A DNA stretch of 64,000 bases from JADHMP01 sp016779985 (GTDB lineage Bacteria > Bacteroidota > Bacteroidia > Flavobacteriales > Flavobacteriaceae): NCBI GenBank assembly GCA_016779985.1, contig JADHMP010000003.1, positions 124,001-188,000 of the forward strand, read 5' to 3'. Positions 28,301-37,081 of this stretch are shown here, in pieces (positions within the stretch are counted from its first letter, which is position 1; each line of letters begins with the position of its first letter). A program made the translations under genes and the position numbers. Under the pieces are notes generated by a model. It saw nothing but the letters and a program-made list of their open reading frames with translations, searched no databases and was not told where the DNA came from.

Positions 28301-28593
28301 ATGCACCAGTCTTCGCAATAGATCATCTAGCAGCAGAAAAAAGGGGAAAGGGAAGCCTCTTTTTTGGAGGCAATCAGTTTTTAGTAAAACCTCAATTTGG
28401 TCAATATGATGCCTCTCATGGTTGGCAACTAGACTATCAAAATGAATCCTCAAAATGGCAATGGGAACAGCCTGAAAGTTTAGCTGTCAAAGGTCAAATA
28501 AGACAATTGGAAGTTGTAAATTTGGAATCTCAAAAAAAACTGCTAATAGGTCTTAACAATAGTGCATTAAATCTAATAAAACTAGAGCCTTAA
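25351..28593 (+). CDS. VCBS/FG-GAP repeat lipoprotein with ASPIC/UnbV domain (paralogue 1)
   Basis: I chose the ATG at 25351 (MKKIVFILSLLFIFFSCQK, 1080 residues, lipobox FFSC); an ATG at 25324 lies inside the terminator hairpin. Many Ca-binding FG-GAP/VCBS repeats with the pattern DxNxDGxxD are visible (DINNDGLLDVYF, DINGDGLLDLYV, DLDNDGDLDLVV, DFNKDGWLDLVA), forming two predicted beta-propellers on either side of an ASPIC/UnbV domain (about 500-560, SRGFQSSIANRLHFGVG). Such CRTAC1-like proteins are probably surface-anchored; their biochemical role is not established. It is followed by two full-length paralogues in the same operon. Confidence 0.9.
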   Translation: MKKIVFILSLLFIFFSCQKTSKHLFKLRYDTQIEFLNQLEYTQDFNPYTYRNFYNGAGVALGDINNDGLLDVYFTGNLVDNKLFLNKGNWQFQDITSQAGVACAGVWSTGATFADINGDGLLDLYVCKSGKPGGDNRHNELFINQGDLTFKEESKTYGLDVLGLSVHAAFFDADLDGDLDCYVLNNSLRSVGGYDLIKDQRDLPDPNGEGNKFFENQAGRFVDVSQEKGIYTSAIGFGLGITLSDFNNDRYPDLYISNDFFERDYFYLNKGNGFQESLEKYFHSTAMGAMGADAADVNNDLLADLFVTEMLPATLQRQKTKAKFDSWDKYALMVKNGYGTQFPRNAMQRNMGKEGFLELSRLSGVAATEWSWASLIFDMDNDSYNDIFVANGIYKDLLDRDYLSYMANEAQVQNILKDKENAIKNLIDIMPSKAVPNCAFQNKGDFIFVEKAASWGLGTPSFSNGNAYGDLDNDGDLDLVVNNVNMNSFIYENTTDTLNQRSFSVGLKSKSKNSFAVGAKAIIYYGANKKQMREQFPSRGFQSSIANRLHFGVGKIRTIDSLVVLWPNGAISCYDQLTTNQTHLFWEPEKGKILPKPTSLETKPTDKLDFVHQENNWIDFNRERLIPQMYHNEGPAIATADLNADGIDDIFVGGAKNQTATLLLSEGSSYQKITNPFQNDKGSEDVVAEFFDGDGDGDLDLFVGSGGRAFSRFSALLDDRYYENIGEKHFLKKSSSLPFDSHFSTGGVTIGDFNKDGFKDIIIGERFDLSVYGKKGNLHLLINDGLGNFILNQQPSFEKVGLITHLSSVDFNKDGWLDLVAVGEWMPISIWINESGTFVNRTKEYGLESTTGLWNSLFVEDLNFDGRPDLIAGNMGINTFFSPGTKLFLNDFDKNGSFEPIITFQNDGKDYPIADKDELIAQLPYLKKRALKYENYAAASMPDLFAEAQLSDSEVTELQTLETTLFVGKNSGFEKIELPLEIQYAPVFAIDHLAAEKRGKGSLFFGGNQFLVKPQFGQYDASHGWQLDYQNESSKWQWEQPESLAVKGQIRQLEVVNLESQKKLLIGLNNSALNLIKLEP

Positions 28594-28605
28594 AGTTAAT
28601 TTAGC

Positions 28606-29181
28606 ATGAAACAATTTTGGGTTTTAATATCATTACTTCATTTCTCTCTAACAATTTTAGGTTGTAAATCAGAGTATGAAAAAATGGTAGATCGCGAGTT
28701 AAAGAAAAATGTAAAAGAAGATTCTCTTTTCTTTAATTATAGATTAGGGGAATCAAAAGATTCTTACCACGAAAAGAGTTGGGATTTAAATCACAATAAA
28801 ATAGTTGTACAAGGAAGGTCGTATACTTTTATGAAGTATGTTTTTCAAGATCCTAAAACACCTGAAAAACAAAATGACTTTGCTATGGAATATACTGGTG
28901 GTTTTAATAAAGAAAGAAAACTCAATAATATGAAGGTTATATTTTCTCATGTGCTTTGGGTTCCTTGGAATGAAGACTACCATGCATCACAATTATTACC
29001 CAGGGTACTTGATTCAATACAAAGGTGGTATGGTGGAAATGAATTTGTTAAATATGAATTAAAAAATGATACTATTCCTTCAATCTATGTAAAAGTTGAT
29101 GGCGACCGACGGTTTAGAGCTTATGTAGAAAATACACAAGATATCATAGTTAAAATTGATGATTTAGATGAATCCAATTAA
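28606..29181 (+). CDS. Unknown lipoprotein, 191 residues
   Basis: I do not recognise this family. A hydrophobic signal (MKQFWVLISLLHFSLTIL) ends in a lipobox ILGC (residues 17-20), then a charged helix (SEYEKMVDRELKKNVKED) and a mixed beta-rich domain (about 40-188) with many aromatic residues (WDLNHNKIVVQGRSYTF, HVLWVPWNEDYHAS, IQRWYGGNEFVKYEL). No metal-binding motif or catalytic signature is visible. It lies 12 bases after the first VCBS lipoprotein and overlaps the second by 14 bases, so it is translated as part of that operon and probably acts with it at the cell surface (inference). Confidence 0.8.
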   Translation: MKQFWVLISLLHFSLTILGCKSEYEKMVDRELKKNVKEDSLFFNYRLGESKDSYHEKSWDLNHNKIVVQGRSYTFMKYVFQDPKTPEKQNDFAMEYTGGFNKERKLNNMKVIFSHVLWVPWNEDYHASQLLPRVLDSIQRWYGGNEFVKYELKNDTIPSIYVKVDGDRRFRAYVENTQDIIVKIDDLDESN

Positions 29182-32100
29182 GGCGAAGCAGTTTATATTT
29201 TTCTATAATATATTTATAGGAATGCTCTTTTTTTGGGGTTGTGGAACTCCAAAAGAAGAAACACAATTTAAACTTCATCCAAGTTCTAAAACAGGTATAA
29301 CTTTCTCTAACGAGCTTAGCTATACAGATGATTTTAATGTTTATAAGTATCGTAACTTTTACAATGGGGGAGGAATCGCCGTGGGCGACGTGAATAATGA
29401 TGGTTTGGTTGATCTTTATTTTACAGCCAATCAGAAGCCCAATGAACTCTACCTAAATAAAGGTGATTTTAAGTTTCAAAGGGTTACAAATGATGCCCAT
29501 GTGGCAGGAACAAAAGCTTGGTCAACAGGTGTAACTATGGTTGATATTAATGCTGACGGATGGTTAGATATATATGTTTGCAATTCTGGAGATGTTGCTG
29601 GAGACAATAAACAAAATGAATTATTTATTAATAACCAAGACGGAACCTTTACAGAAGAAGCTTCAGTATACGGTTTGGACGATAAAGGCTTTTCAACTCA
29701 TGCAGTATTTTTTGATTACGATAAAGATGGTGATTTAGATGTCTATTTACTCAATAACTCTTATCAGGCCATTGGTAGTTTTGATTTAAGGAGAAATGAG
29801 CGCCCTAAAAGAGATCGTCTAGGGGGTGATAAATTAATGCGCAATGAAAACGGTAAATTTATAGATGTTAGTGAGCAAGCAGGAATCTATGGAAGTGTTA
29901 TTGGTTTTGGTCTTGGAGTTACTGTAGGAGATGTTAATAATGATGATTGGGAAGATATTTTTATTTCAAATGATTTTTTTGAGCGTGACTACCTTTATAT
30001 CAATCAGCAAAACGGCAGTTTTAAAGAAGTATTGACCGAACAAATCAAATCGATTAGTGGAGCATCAATGGGGGCAGACATGGCCGATATTGATAATGAT
30101 GGGGACAATGATATTTTTGTAACAGAAATGCTTCCTGTTGACTACCAGCGACTCAAATCTGTAACCACTTTTGAAGATTGGAACCGCTACCAATACAACG
30201 TTAAAAATGGCTACCATCACCAATTTACACGCAATATGCTGCATCGTAATAATGCCAATGGCACTTTTAGTGAAGTGGGGCGTTTTGCCGGAGTAGAAGC
30301 TACTGATTGGAGTTGGGGAGCTCTATTTTTTGACATGAACAATGACGGACTAAAAGACCTCTTTGTATCTAATGGTATTTATAAAGATCTTACAGATCAA
30401 GATTATCTGCAGTATATCTCTAATGAAGAGGTTGTCAACGCATTGATGGAGGAAAACAAAGTTAATTTTGAAAAATTGATTGATATTATCCCTTCGGAAA
30501 AAGTACCTAATCAAGCTTTCATAAATAAAGGAAACACTCAGTTTGAAGCAGCAAAAAATCTAGGACTAAACACCCCCAGTTTCTCTAATGGATCTGTGTA
30601 TACAGATTTAGATAATGATGGAGATTTAGATCTTGTCGTTAACAACGTAAACATGGAAGCCTTTGTTTATGAGAATCAACAAAAAGAATCTCATAATCAC
30701 CTCCAAATTCAATTAGAGGGTTCAGGAAAAAATACTTTTGCTTTAGGAACTAAAATAAAAGTAGTCACTTCTAAGGATACTCTTTATTTTGAGCAGCAAC
30801 CTGCGAGAGGATTTCAATCAAGCGTTGACCCGCTCATTCATGTCGGTTTAGCGGAAGCCACACAAGTTGACTTAATAATTAAATGGCCTCTTGGCAAACA
30901 AACTCTTCTCAAAAACATTGCAGCCAACCAACGGTTCATTATAAATGAGCAGAGAGTAGTCAAAGTGAAAAAAGAAACTCCAACTAAAAACCCTAGTTTG
31001 TTTGTGCCTGTAGAGGATACTCCACTAATCTACACTCATGAAGAAGCAAATTTTGTCGATTTCCATAGAGAACGCCTAATGTATCATATGTGCAGCAATG
31101 AAGGACCAGAGGTAGCTCAAGGAGACATCAATGGCGACGGTAGAGAAGATATAATAATACCAGGACCAAAAAATCAACCCTCAAGAGTATATCTGAATTC
31201 AAAAGAAGGAATGCTTCCACTTTTACAAAAAGACATAAATAAAATTGCTCGAGCAGAGCATACAGAGAGCCTGCTTTTTGACGCAGATCAAGACGGAGAT
31301 TTAGATCTCTATTTGGCTTCAGGAAGTATTGAAATGAGCCCCTATTCCGATTACCTCTATGATCGTTTATTTTTCAATGATGGAAAAGGAAACTTTTCAA
31401 TGTCTCCTCAAAAGTTTCCTGCCTCTGAGGCACCCATTAGCACAGGTTGTGTTAGAGCAGCCGATATTGATAATGATGGCAATCTGGATCTTTTTGTTGG
31501 AGAACGAATTGTTACAGGACATTATGGGCAAGCGGGATCTGGTTATATATTAATGAATAACGGATTTGGAAATTTTGAAAATGAAACCATCAAAAGAGCT
31601 CCTTTCTTGCAATCGTTTGGAATGTTTACAGATGCTCATTTTTATGATTTGGATCAAGACGGTGATGAAGATTTGATGGTTACAGGAGAATTTATGGGAA
31701 TTGAAATTTTCGAAAATAACAACGGTCAATTTTCTCCCCTAAAAAACCATGCGCTATCCTCCTTCAAGGGGTGGTGGAATACCTTACATTTGTTTGATGT
31801 TGACAATGACGGTGACCTAGATATTTTGGCTGGAAACCATGGTTTAAATTCTCGATTTAAAGCAACTCCCTCTCAACCGATTAAATTATATCTCAACGAT
31901 TTTGATCGAAACGGATCTGTTGAAGGTATTTTAACCTTTACCAATAAGGAAAAACGTGATATGCCCTATGCCCTTAGACATACATTGATAGATCAAGTGA
32001 AAAGCCTCAAAAAGAAATTCCCTAATTATCAGACATTTAAAAATGCGGATTTCAATCAAATTTTCACACCCCAAGAGCAAGAAGGAATGGAAGTGCTCAA

Positions 32101-32461
32101 AGTCAATACACTTGCAACAACTCTGTTTATAAACCAAGGTAATTTCAATTTCTTGGCTAAACCTTTACCTCTTGAAGCACAACTCAGTCCAATCTATGCT
32201 ATTGCTCATGGAGATTTTGATTCAGACGGAGATGCTGATATTGTTATGGGTGGTAACTTATATCGTGTGAAACCTGAAGTCGGTATCTATGATGCTAGCC
32301 ATGGCATTTATTTAGAGAATATTGATGGAGAGTTAATGATAACAAACAACACACAAGACTTTTTTGTCCGTGGAGAAGTGAGAGATATCAAAATAGTTGA
32401 TAATTCCATTTATGTCTTTCGATCCAACGAAAGTGTGGCTATTTTAAAACCACAAGAATGA
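29168..32461 (+). CDS. VCBS/FG-GAP repeat lipoprotein with ASPIC/UnbV domain (paralogue 2)
   Basis: A 1097-residue lipoprotein (lipobox FWGC about residue 25). It has the same architecture as the gene at 25351: N-terminal FG-GAP/VCBS propeller (DVNNDGLVDLYFTA, DINADGWLDIYV, SNDFFERDYLY, DWSWGALFFDMNNDG), ASPIC/UnbV domain (about 510-580, ARGFQSSVDPLIHVGL), then a second propeller (DINGDGREDIII, DADQDGDLDLYLAS, DSDGDADIVMGG). Shared signature segments (SNDFFERDY, PSFSNG, DLDNDGDLDLVVNNVNM) show it arose by duplication with its neighbours. Its start lies inside the upstream unknown gene and its end overlaps paralogue 3 by four bases (ATGA). Confidence 0.9.
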   Translation: MNPIKAKQFIFFYNIFIGMLFFWGCGTPKEETQFKLHPSSKTGITFSNELSYTDDFNVYKYRNFYNGGGIAVGDVNNDGLVDLYFTANQKPNELYLNKGDFKFQRVTNDAHVAGTKAWSTGVTMVDINADGWLDIYVCNSGDVAGDNKQNELFINNQDGTFTEEASVYGLDDKGFSTHAVFFDYDKDGDLDVYLLNNSYQAIGSFDLRRNERPKRDRLGGDKLMRNENGKFIDVSEQAGIYGSVIGFGLGVTVGDVNNDDWEDIFISNDFFERDYLYINQQNGSFKEVLTEQIKSISGASMGADMADIDNDGDNDIFVTEMLPVDYQRLKSVTTFEDWNRYQYNVKNGYHHQFTRNMLHRNNANGTFSEVGRFAGVEATDWSWGALFFDMNNDGLKDLFVSNGIYKDLTDQDYLQYISNEEVVNALMEENKVNFEKLIDIIPSEKVPNQAFINKGNTQFEAAKNLGLNTPSFSNGSVYTDLDNDGDLDLVVNNVNMEAFVYENQQKESHNHLQIQLEGSGKNTFALGTKIKVVTSKDTLYFEQQPARGFQSSVDPLIHVGLAEATQVDLIIKWPLGKQTLLKNIAANQRFIINEQRVVKVKKETPTKNPSLFVPVEDTPLIYTHEEANFVDFHRERLMYHMCSNEGPEVAQGDINGDGREDIIIPGPKNQPSRVYLNSKEGMLPLLQKDINKIARAEHTESLLFDADQDGDLDLYLASGSIEMSPYSDYLYDRLFFNDGKGNFSMSPQKFPASEAPISTGCVRAADIDNDGNLDLFVGERIVTGHYGQAGSGYILMNNGFGNFENETIKRAPFLQSFGMFTDAHFYDLDQDGDEDLMVTGEFMGIEIFENNNGQFSPLKNHALSSFKGWWNTLHLFDVDNDGDLDILAGNHGLNSRFKATPSQPIKLYLNDFDRNGSVEGILTFTNKEKRDMPYALRHTLIDQVKSLKKKFPNYQTFKNADFNQIFTPQEQEGMEVLKVNTLATTLFINQGNFNFLAKPLPLEAQLSPIYAIAHGDFDSDGDADIVMGGNLYRVKPEVGIYDASHGIYLENIDGELMITNNTQDFFVRGEVRDIKIVDNSIYVFRSNESVAILKPQE

Positions 32462-35400
32462 TAGCTAGAAAAAGTATAATTCTTCTATGTATTGCCATTA
32501 TTGGGTGTAACAATGCACCTGTTGAACCTCTGCAAAACAATACTTTCAAGATGGAAGTTTTATCCTCAAAAAAAACTGGGATAACTTTCGAAAATAAATT
32601 GACAGACACCTCTTCACTAAATATCATTGAATATCTCTATTACTACAATGGAGGTGGAGTGAGTGTAGGAGACATCAATAATGATGGCCTAGACGACCTT
32701 TATTTTGCCGCCAATCAACTCCCCGATAAACTTTATCTCAACCTGGGGAATATGCAATTTAAAGACATATCAACTGCTGCTGGTTTGAATCAAAAACCCT
32801 CTTGGTCCACGGGAGTGAGCATGCAAGATGTCAACAACGATGGCTATATAGATATTTATGTATGCAAAGTAGGACAGTTTAATGAGTTACAATCTCATAA
32901 TGAACTCTATTTAAACAACGGCGATTTGACTTTTACAGAAGCTGCTTCAGAAGTTAATTTAGATTTTTCAGGCTTTTCAACGCAGGCCGCCTTTTTAGAC
33001 TATGACCAAGATGGAGATTTAGATCTTTATTTATTGAATCATAATATTCATTCAGTCAGAAGTTATGGAAATACAAAAGCACGGAAAATTCCAAATACAC
33101 TTGCTGGCGATCGATTCTATGAAAATAAGATGAATGAGTCAGGCACTTTTGAAGAGGTCACTGAATCTTCAGGAATTTACAGCAGTGCATTGGGTTATGG
33201 CTTGGCTGTTGGGATTTCAGATTTTAATATGGACGGTTTGCCCGATATTTATGTAGGTAATGATTTTCATGAAAACGACTATCTCTACATCAATAATGGT
33301 GATAAAACATTCACCGAATCTATTGAGTTTTATACCAGCCATACTTCTAGGTTCACCATGGGAATTGATATAGCCGACATGAATAACGATGGATTCCTTG
33401 ATTTTTTTACTACAGACATGCTTCCCTTTGCTGCAGAAATTCTTTTAAAATCGGGAGGGGAAGATACAGATCAGGTCATAAGGATTAAAGAGCGGTATGG
33501 GTTTAGACCTCAGTTTGCGAGAAATCATTTACAAATCAACAATGGCGATACAACTTTTTCTGATCTAGCACTTCAAACAAAAACCTTTGCTACAGACTGG
33601 AGTTGGGGTGTGCTTCTAGCTGATTTTGACAACGATGGGTGGAATGACATTTTTGTGCCTAATGGGATTGTAAAAAGGCCAAACGATTTAGATTATATCA
33701 ACTACTTAAGTAACACAAATTATAGCCAGTTTGAGCAAACTAAAAAAGACAAAATCAGAAAAAAAATCATCAATGAAATGCCTACCCTTGAGATTCCAAA
33801 TCTTTTAATTCATAACAAAGGAAAACTTGGTTTTGAAAGCATTGAAAAATCTGCCATTGGTACTCCTGGCTATACCACAGGGGCAGCCTACAGCGATCTA
33901 GATAATGATGGCGACTTGGACTTGATTCTAAACAATATAGACACACCTGCTCAAATTTTAGAAAATAAAAAAGAGGGAAATCAAAGTTTCACTTTTGTCT
34001 TAAAGCCAAATGAAAACTGTCCTAACGTGGTAGGAACAAAATTGTTTTTTTACACTAATGCGTATACCACAATAAAAGAACATCAAACCGTCAGAGGTTT
34101 TCAATCTGCATCAAGTTCTAAAATTCATTTTGCGCTTCCCCCTCAAGGTTTATTAGATTCATTAAAAGTTCTTTGGCCAAACGGAACTGAACAATGGCTA
34201 AAACAATTTGATGATCGGTTGATCGTCATAAATCCATCAGTTCAAAAACCCTCTCGTTTTCAAGAAAAAGTGGTAAACGAACAATTTGAACTTGATCTTT
34301 TTCCTTTCAAGCACATAGAAAATAATTACTATGACGAAGAAAAAGAACAACTAGTCCCAGAACGATTGTCTAGAGAAGGTCCTGCAGTTCTTTATGCTGA
34401 TTTTAATCAAGATGAGATAAAAGATTTTTTTATTGGAGGTGCAAGCCAACAACCCGCCCAAATTTTATTAGGAACAAAGCAAGGAACATTTAAAAATCAA
34501 TTTATTCCAGATTTTGATCGCGATAGAGGCTTTGAAGATGTTACGGTGGCTAGTATTGATATTGACAAAGATGGAGATCTAGACTTATATGTTGGAAGTG
34601 GTGGAAATGAAGTAATATCTCCCAACCCAGCTTATGAAGATCGTATCTATGTCAACGATGGAAAAGGAATTTTTAAAAGAGCGCCTATTTCATTGCCACA
34701 AACCAACACAGGCTGTGTGGCTATTGCTGATTTTGATAACGATCAAAACCCAGACTATTTTATAGGCAGCAGAAGTATTACGGGCGCTTATGGATTAACA
34801 CCAAAAAGTTTTATTGTTCAAAATGAAGCGGGTAGGGCCATGAAAATGTTTGACCGAAAGCAATGGGGAATGATAACAGATGCCCAATGGATAGATCTAA
34901 ACCAAGATGATTATTTAGATTTAATTTTAGTGGGAGACTGGATGCCCATAACCATTTTAATCAATCAAGAAGGTAAAGCCTTCGAAAATCAGACAGCAGC
35001 ATACGGTTTGGCAGCTACACAGGGGCTATGGAATACCGTTCTCGTGGAAGACTTCAATAAGGACGGGTTTTTAGATATTGTTGCTGGTAATGCAGGATCA
35101 AATTTAAAGTGGGATGCAAGTCTTGAAAAGCCTATAGTTCTATATTTGGATGATTTTGACAACAATAAGCAAGCAGACCCAATTATTTTTTATGTATATG
35201 GAAAAACAACCATACCCTTTGCTTCAAAAGATAAGCTGTCATCTCAACTACCAGGCATCAAAAAAAGATTTACTTCTTACAATGATTTTGCTAAGGTAAA
35301 TAGCATCGAAACGTTAGTAGATAGAAAACCATCCAATATTCTTCAAACAAAACGCTTGGTGGAATTGCGTTCTATGATTTTTCTAAACCAAGGAGGAACA

Positions 35401-35712
35401 TCATTTGAAGCCAAACCCCTCCCAAATGAGGCACAGAAGAGTAGTATTGAAGATTTTAGTTTTAATGCTACAACAGGTACACTTGCCTTTGTAGGAAACA
35501 ATAATATCAATGTAGCTGAACTAGGTCCTTCTTTAGCCAATGCAGGAGGTTTGTTTAACTTTTATGATTCAACCATTCAAAATTTTGCAAGTTACCAACG
35601 GTTTCCCTTACCTTTGGGTACCATTGCAAAAAAAATTGTACAATTAGATAATGACGATTTTGTTGTTATAACCAATAATGACAATTCCTATTTATTAAAG
35701 AAAAAAGAATAA
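32458..35712 (+). CDS. VCBS/FG-GAP repeat lipoprotein with ASPIC/UnbV domain (paralogue 3)
   Basis: A 1084-residue lipoprotein (lipobox IIGC, about residue 17). Two propellers of DxNxDGxxD repeats (DINNDGLDDLYFAA, DVNNDGYIDIYV, DYDQDGDLDLYLLN, DLDNDGDLDLIL) flank an ASPIC/UnbV domain (about 509-575, VRGFQSASSSKIHFAL). It is more divergent than paralogues 1 and 2: NDFHENDYLY replaces NDFFERDY, and a Cys-containing segment (NENCPNVVGTK) sits in the ASPIC/UnbV domain. It overlaps paralogue 2 by four bases and is 13 bases before the haloperoxidase-like gene. Three diverged but intact copies suggest separate binding roles rather than dosage (inference). Confidence 0.9.
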   Translation: MIARKSIILLCIAIIGCNNAPVEPLQNNTFKMEVLSSKKTGITFENKLTDTSSLNIIEYLYYYNGGGVSVGDINNDGLDDLYFAANQLPDKLYLNLGNMQFKDISTAAGLNQKPSWSTGVSMQDVNNDGYIDIYVCKVGQFNELQSHNELYLNNGDLTFTEAASEVNLDFSGFSTQAAFLDYDQDGDLDLYLLNHNIHSVRSYGNTKARKIPNTLAGDRFYENKMNESGTFEEVTESSGIYSSALGYGLAVGISDFNMDGLPDIYVGNDFHENDYLYINNGDKTFTESIEFYTSHTSRFTMGIDIADMNNDGFLDFFTTDMLPFAAEILLKSGGEDTDQVIRIKERYGFRPQFARNHLQINNGDTTFSDLALQTKTFATDWSWGVLLADFDNDGWNDIFVPNGIVKRPNDLDYINYLSNTNYSQFEQTKKDKIRKKIINEMPTLEIPNLLIHNKGKLGFESIEKSAIGTPGYTTGAAYSDLDNDGDLDLILNNIDTPAQILENKKEGNQSFTFVLKPNENCPNVVGTKLFFYTNAYTTIKEHQTVRGFQSASSSKIHFALPPQGLLDSLKVLWPNGTEQWLKQFDDRLIVINPSVQKPSRFQEKVVNEQFELDLFPFKHIENNYYDEEKEQLVPERLSREGPAVLYADFNQDEIKDFFIGGASQQPAQILLGTKQGTFKNQFIPDFDRDRGFEDVTVASIDIDKDGDLDLYVGSGGNEVISPNPAYEDRIYVNDGKGIFKRAPISLPQTNTGCVAIADFDNDQNPDYFIGSRSITGAYGLTPKSFIVQNEAGRAMKMFDRKQWGMITDAQWIDLNQDDYLDLILVGDWMPITILINQEGKAFENQTAAYGLAATQGLWNTVLVEDFNKDGFLDIVAGNAGSNLKWDASLEKPIVLYLDDFDNNKQADPIIFYVYGKTTIPFASKDKLSSQLPGIKKRFTSYNDFAKVNSIETLVDRKPSNILQTKRLVELRSMIFLNQGGTSFEAKPLPNEAQKSSIEDFSFNATTGTLAFVGNNNINVAELGPSLANAGGLFNFYDSTIQNFASYQRFPLPLGTIAKKIVQLDNDDFVVITNNDNSYLLKKKE

Positions 35713-35725
35713 AACTCCAGCGCTT

Positions 35726-37075
35726 ATGAAAAAGCAAATCTTACAGGGCCTTTTCTTAGTAGCATTTGTCGTAGGATGCAGGCCTCCTTTTGAACCAAAG
35801 CAATTAGAAAATCCCGAGCTTTTTCAAAAAGCAATACAAAACCTCTCAGATATTGTAGTCTACGATATTTTTTCACCTCCAGTAGCTTCAAGGGTCTATC
35901 TCTATCCCACCATTGCTGCCTATGAGATTTTAGCCCAATCAATGCCAGAAAAATACAACTCATTAAGTGGGCAAATAGCACATTTACCTCCAATTCCAAA
36001 GACAGAAGATGAAAATATAAGTCCCCATATGGCAGCACTTTATGCCTTCAATGCAGTTGGGAAAGAACTTATTTTTTCGGAAGATAAAATTGCTCAATTC
36101 CAAGAATCATTTGAAATGGAATTAAAGGAAATGGGAGTTCCTAGAGCATTAAAGGCAAATTCTAAAAAGTTTGGAATAAAAGTAGCAGAACACATTATGA
36201 TGTGGGCAAGTAAAGACCTCTACAACCAAACTAGAACCTTTCCTAAATACACTATTTTAGATCCTCCTGAATATTGGAAACCCACTCCTCCAGACTATAT
36301 GGATGGAATTGAACCTCATTGGAAAGAAATTAGAACGATGGTTTTAGATTCGGCCAACCAGTTTCCAGCCAAACCACCCCTAAAATTTGACCTCAAAGAG
36401 GGCAGCCCTTTTCAAAAACAATTATTTGAAGTATATGAAATAGGTAAAGGCCTCAACGATGAGCAAGTAGAAATTGCAAAATTTTGGGATTGCAACCCCT
36501 ATGTCACCCATCACCGAGGGCACGCCATGTTTGCTACCAAAAAAATTACCCCCGGTGGCCATTGGATTGGCATCACTGGTATTGCGGCACGAACAGCAAA
36601 TAGTAGTTTTGATGAAACCGTAAATGCTTTTGCCAATGTGACCATCGCCCTTTTTGATGCTTTCATTAGTTGTTGGGATGAAAAATGGAAAACATTGGTA
36701 GTACGTCCTGAAACATTGATAAATGCTTATTATGATGAGGAATGGCTTCCGTTATTACAAACACCACCATTTCCAGAATATACCAGTGGTCATTCAGTAA
36801 TTTCTAGAGCTGCCGCATTAGCATTGACAGATGTTTATGGACCAAATTTTTCTTTTGTTGATACAACAGAGTCAGCCTATGGTTTACCAGACAGAAGCTA
36901 TAATTCCTTTATTCAAGCTTCAGAAGAAGCCGCCATTTCTAGACTTTATGGAGGAATACATTATATGATGGCTATTGAAGAAGGCGTTCGCCAGGGACAA
37001 CGCGTAGGGGATTATATTGTTGAAAATATTCAAACATTGAAAAAAAATAGTTCGACAACTGTTGCCGTCCAATAG
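35726..37075 (+). CDS. PAP2/vanadium-haloperoxidase family lipoprotein
   Basis: A 449-residue lipoprotein (lipobox VVGC, residue 18). The PAP2/vanadium-haloperoxidase signature is present: K-x6-RP in KWKTLVVRP (about 311-319), TSGH in EYTSGHSVIS (in place of PSGH), and SR-x5-H in SRLYGGIHYM. These residues bind phosphate or vanadate. Family members are either acid phosphatases or haloperoxidases; annotation pipelines usually call this subgroup vanadium-dependent haloperoxidase, but sequence alone cannot separate the two activities. It is a surface or periplasmic lipoprotein, 13 bases after the third VCBS gene and six before the transporter gene. Confidence 0.85.
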   Translation: MKKQILQGLFLVAFVVGCRPPFEPKQLENPELFQKAIQNLSDIVVYDIFSPPVASRVYLYPTIAAYEILAQSMPEKYNSLSGQIAHLPPIPKTEDENISPHMAALYAFNAVGKELIFSEDKIAQFQESFEMELKEMGVPRALKANSKKFGIKVAEHIMMWASKDLYNQTRTFPKYTILDPPEYWKPTPPDYMDGIEPHWKEIRTMVLDSANQFPAKPPLKFDLKEGSPFQKQLFEVYEIGKGLNDEQVEIAKFWDCNPYVTHHRGHAMFATKKITPGGHWIGITGIAARTANSSFDETVNAFANVTIALFDAFISCWDEKWKTLVVRPETLINAYYDEEWLPLLQTPPFPEYTSGHSVISRAAALALTDVYGPNFSFVDTTESAYGLPDRSYNSFIQASEEAAISRLYGGIHYMMAIEEGVRQGQRVGDYIVENIQTLKKNSSTTVAVQ

Positions 37076-37081
37076 CCCTGA

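Noticed and set aside
25351..37075. Type IX secretion C-terminal sorting domain on the large lipoproteins
   Set aside because: All carry lipoboxes, and their C-termini show no gliding-motility-type sorting motif.
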